Source of the DNA: Deltaproteobacteria bacterium
GTDB taxonomy: Bacteria; Desulfobacterota; Desulfobaccia; Desulfobaccales; Desulfobaccaceae
DNA length: 7,751 nucleotides
NCBI GenBank assembly: GCA_016874895.1
Contig: VGSX01000169.1
Span: 1-7,751 of the forward strand
Direction: 5' to 3'
Below the pieces are notes generated by a model. The model saw only the letters and a list, made by a program, of their open reading frames with translations, was not told the origin of the DNA and searched no databases. How positions within the stretch are numbered: the stretch's first letter is position 1; each line of letters begins with the position of its first letter. The position numbers were made by a program, and so were the translations under genes. Of the stretch, positions 6,347-7,751 are shown piece by piece.

Positions 6347-6381
6347 GCTGACGGCTGTAAGCTGACCGCTGAACGCTTACC
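6347..6381 (+). repeat. Heptad repeat cluster D (GCTGAnn type), right arm of an inverted pair
   Basis: Units GCTGACG, GCTGTAA, GCTGACC, GCTGAAC and GCTTACC follow in register. Their complement reads as nnTCAGC-type units, so clusters C and D could fold into a long imperfect hairpin in RNA or single-stranded DNA, as in paired REP-like elements. Confidence 0.75.
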
Positions 6382-6430
6382 TAATTATTAACTTATGTTT
6401 TTTATTCCGCCGCACCGCATCTTGTGATAG

Positions 6431-6436
6431 TATAAT
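6431..6436 (+). promoter_or_regulatory. Possible -10 box upstream of cas1
   Basis: TATAAT is a perfect -10 hexamer within AGTATAATAACG, about 105 bases before cas1. No convincing -35 box lies 16-18 bases upstream, so it is only a candidate. Confidence 0.25.
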
Positions 6437-6542
6437 AACGTATTCATCGTAGGATATTTTTAATTCAAACAGATTCCCTCTTTAAGATTTGAAAAAGGTT
6501 TCTTTCTAACTGTAATCCCTGCCATCTCCGCATGAGGGCCAT

Positions 6543-7148
6543 ATGCAGTTAGTAATAAATACCCCCGGTTCTTTTCTCACCCAAAAAGACGCCTGTTTCC
6601 GCCTCAAACTCCAGGATCGGGTTATGGATGTTTCCCCCCTGAAGGTCGAAACCATCGTGATTACCAATCAGGCGATGATTTCCTCCCAGGCTGTTGTACT
6701 TGCCCTGGAACATAACATCGATATCATTTTCCTGGATGGCTACGGCGATCCCGTCGGCAGGATCTGGTTCAGCAAGATGGGGAGCACGGCACTGATTCGG
6801 CGTCGGCAATTGGAAGCCTTTGCTCACCCCCTGGGTCTTTCCCTGGTCTTCGACCTCATCGAACCTTTTCGGCTGTACGCGGAACAGACAGCCGTCTATC
6901 TGTTTACCGGTAAAAAGATCAAAGATGCCTATTTCGATGTTCAAGACCATGCCGTGTCCTTAAACCAGCAGGGCAAGCCGGTGGTGGTAGACGCCTTCCA
7001 GCAGCACCTGGACGAAGCCGTCCGCTATCGGCGGCGCAACGTCAAGCGGCGCTATATAATGCAACATGAAGCGCATCGCCTGGCTAATATTCTCTTGGCT
7101 GACACCGGTGAGGCTCGCCCGGAGTGGCTGGAGATCAAGGAACTGTGA
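6543..7148 (+). CDS. cas1: CRISPR-associated Cas1, internally deleted (probably inactive)
   Basis: Cas1 is the integrase that inserts new spacers together with Cas2. The first 100 residues match a normal Cas1 N-terminus: M-Q-L-V-I-N-T, the N-terminal beta domain, E-H-N-I-D-I-I-F-L-D-x-Y-G-D-P-x-G-R near 56-73, and S-T-A-L-I-R-R-R-Q-L-E. The text then jumps at residues 99-102 to S-L-V-F-D-L-I-E-P-F-R, which in ordinary Cas1 lies about 100 or more residues later. The C-terminal part (L-F-T-G-K-K-I-K-D, L-D-E-A-V-R-Y-R, H-R-L-A-N) is present. The product has 201 residues instead of about 320-340. The missing block normally holds the catalytic Glu and His; only the following Asp (D104) remains, so integrase activity should be lost. 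The frame is kept open, so the deletion may be recent. GAGGG at 6534-6538 is the ribosome site. Confidence 0.87.
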   Translation: MQLVINTPGSFLTQKDACFRLKLQDRVMDVSPLKVETIVITNQAMISSQAVVLALEHNIDIIFLDGYGDPVGRIWFSKMGSTALIRRRQLEAFAHPLGLSLVFDLIEPFRLYAEQTAVYLFTGKKIKDAYFDVQDHAVSLNQQGKPVVVDAFQQHLDEAVRYRRRNVKRRYIMQHEAHRLANILLADTGEARPEWLEIKEL

Positions 7149-7239
7149 CCTGATGCATCGACGGAGCACAGGCGCCTTCGCCGGTATGTCCTTTCCTTGC
7201 CCGGTGGTGACTGGCACTATCTTCATTCGCGGGGACATA

Positions 7240-7536
7240 ATGCCGATTTTGGTCTGGATTCTTTACGACATCGGGGATGATAAAATCCGCCACCGGGTCT
7301 CCAAAGCCTGCAAGCAGTACGGCCTGGAGCGGGTTCAGAAAAGCGCCTTCCTGGGCAAACTGGAAACGTCCCGTTTCGATGAACTAGCCGTCAAATGCCG
7401 GAGCCTGATCGATGAGGATAACGACAGTGTCTATCTTTTTCCCTTCTGCCAGGATGATTTCAAAAAAATCAAAGTCCTGGGCCAGGGGTTTGATCCCAAA
7501 CTGGTGAATGAGGAGATTCTGGCCAGGTATTTTTAA
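7240..7536 (+). CDS. cas2: CRISPR-associated Cas2
   Basis: This 98-residue protein has the usual Cas2 length and ferredoxin-like fold motifs. The first strand V-W-I-L-Y-D-I carries the conserved Asp at residue 10, followed by D-D-K-I-R-H-R-V, Y-G-L-E-R-V-Q-K-S-A-F-L-G-K-L and D-E-D-N-D-S-V-Y-L-F-P-F-C, then a K-K-I-x-V-L-G strand near the end. Cas2 is the dimer that bridges Cas1 dimers in the spacer-integration complex. The ATG at 7240 is preferred over upstream in-frame starts because it matches the family N-terminus and has GGGGA at 7231-7235. It starts 91 bases after the cas1 stop and looks intact, unlike cas1. Confidence 0.93.
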   Translation: MPILVWILYDIGDDKIRHRVSKACKQYGLERVQKSAFLGKLETSRFDELAVKCRSLIDEDNDSVYLFPFCQDDFKKIKVLGQGFDPKLVNEEILARYF

Positions 7537-7607
7537 GATGGCCATGGATTTTGTGCCTTCTGTAGCACTAGATTTCATACCTCGTCAGCCCTTTAGTAGG
7601 CGATACA

Positions 7608-7751
7608 ATGATAGAATCCACAGCAAGGAAAATTAAGATACTGACCCTAATTTTTGATTTTGAGATCGAAAGGCGAGATATACCAGCATTTAGAGGTGCA
7701 ATTATCGAAAAAGTCGGTCGGGAGAGTATTCTCTTTCATAATCATTTTGAG
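7608..7751 (+). CDS. Probable CRISPR-associated Cas6-like protein, 5' part
   Basis: A frame opens at ATG 7608 and stays open to the window edge, giving the first 48 residues. The text I-L-T-L-I-F-D-F-E-I followed by I-P-A-F-R-G-A-I-I-E-K-V-G-R and I-L-F-H-N-H resembles, from memory, the N-termini of small Cas6-like proteins found next to cas1-cas2 in Bacteroidota and other phyla. Those are thought to process CRISPR transcripts, but the catalytic part is outside the window. AGG at 7598-7600 is a modest ribosome site 7 bases upstream, and no other start lies between ATG 7608 and the in-frame stop at 7569. It lies 71 bases after cas2, consistent with one CRISPR locus. Coding status is fairly likely, the Cas6-like call moderate. 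Confidence 0.55.
   Translation, partial: MIESTARKIKILTLIFDFEIERRDIPAFRGAIIEKVGRESILFHNHFE

Larger units (their letters stand above)
5723..6542. other. 820-bp gene-free region with palindrome, repeats and intron remnant
   Basis: No convincing protein gene is present on either strand; the short minus-strand ORFs lack family features. The region contains a 32-bp palindrome (5823-5854), heptad clusters at 5997-6024, 6241-6268 and 6347-6381, a probable group II intron fragment on the minus strand (about 6070-6200) and an AT-rich stretch with a TATAAT box (6431-6436) upstream of cas1. No CRISPR-type direct repeats of 25-40 bases were seen. Confidence 0.65.

Noticed and set aside
7066..7239. Upstream extension of the cas2 frame
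   Set aside because: The frame overlaps the cas1 3' end in another frame and reads as non-family sequence. Cas2 homology starts exactly at ATG 7240, which has its own ribosome site.
7537..7607. CRISPR array or leader directly after cas2
   Set aside because: No repeated 25-40 base units are visible and a coding frame begins at 7608.

Overview
The window looks like a chromosomal segment of a GC-rich, Gram-negative anaerobe, most probably a Desulfobacterota (deltaproteobacterial) sulfate-reducer or syntroph relative. This is inferred from an LPS-type heptosyltransferase, a selenocysteine synthase, a soluble Hdr/DsrK-type iron-sulfur protein and the general base composition. No 16S or other decisive marker is present.

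Left part (1-4280): the 3' portion of a GT9 heptosyltransferase gene is followed by selA, a DedA-family membrane protein gene and a secreted formylglycine-generating-enzyme-like (SUMF1 fold) gene. All are on the + strand, with gaps that carry weak hairpins.

Centre (4280-5722): a strong sigma70-like promoter and a good ribosome binding site lead into a 440-residue HdrC-HdrB-type iron-sulfur protein. Its frame is interrupted by a single UGA at codon 243. The UGA lies in a T-E-UGA-G-H context where relatives carry Cys-Gly-His. The frame continues with clear family homology, and a stem-loop matching the bacterial SECIS pattern follows at the right distance. I therefore annotate one selenoprotein gene (4400-5722), not two ORFs or a pseudogene. 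selA lies only about 2.1 kb upstream, so a selenocysteine-making enzyme and a selenocysteine user sit together here.

Right part (5723-7751): an 820-bp gene-free stretch contains a perfect 32-bp palindrome, three clusters of heptanucleotide repeats (a fourth cluster lies upstream of selA) and a probable minus-strand group II intron 5' remnant. It is followed by CRISPR adaptation genes: a cas1 with an in-frame internal deletion that removes the catalytic Glu/His region, an intact cas2, and the start of a probable Cas6-like gene that runs off the window. No CRISPR array is visible. The mix of decayed intron, repeats and damaged cas1 suggests a rearranged accessory region.
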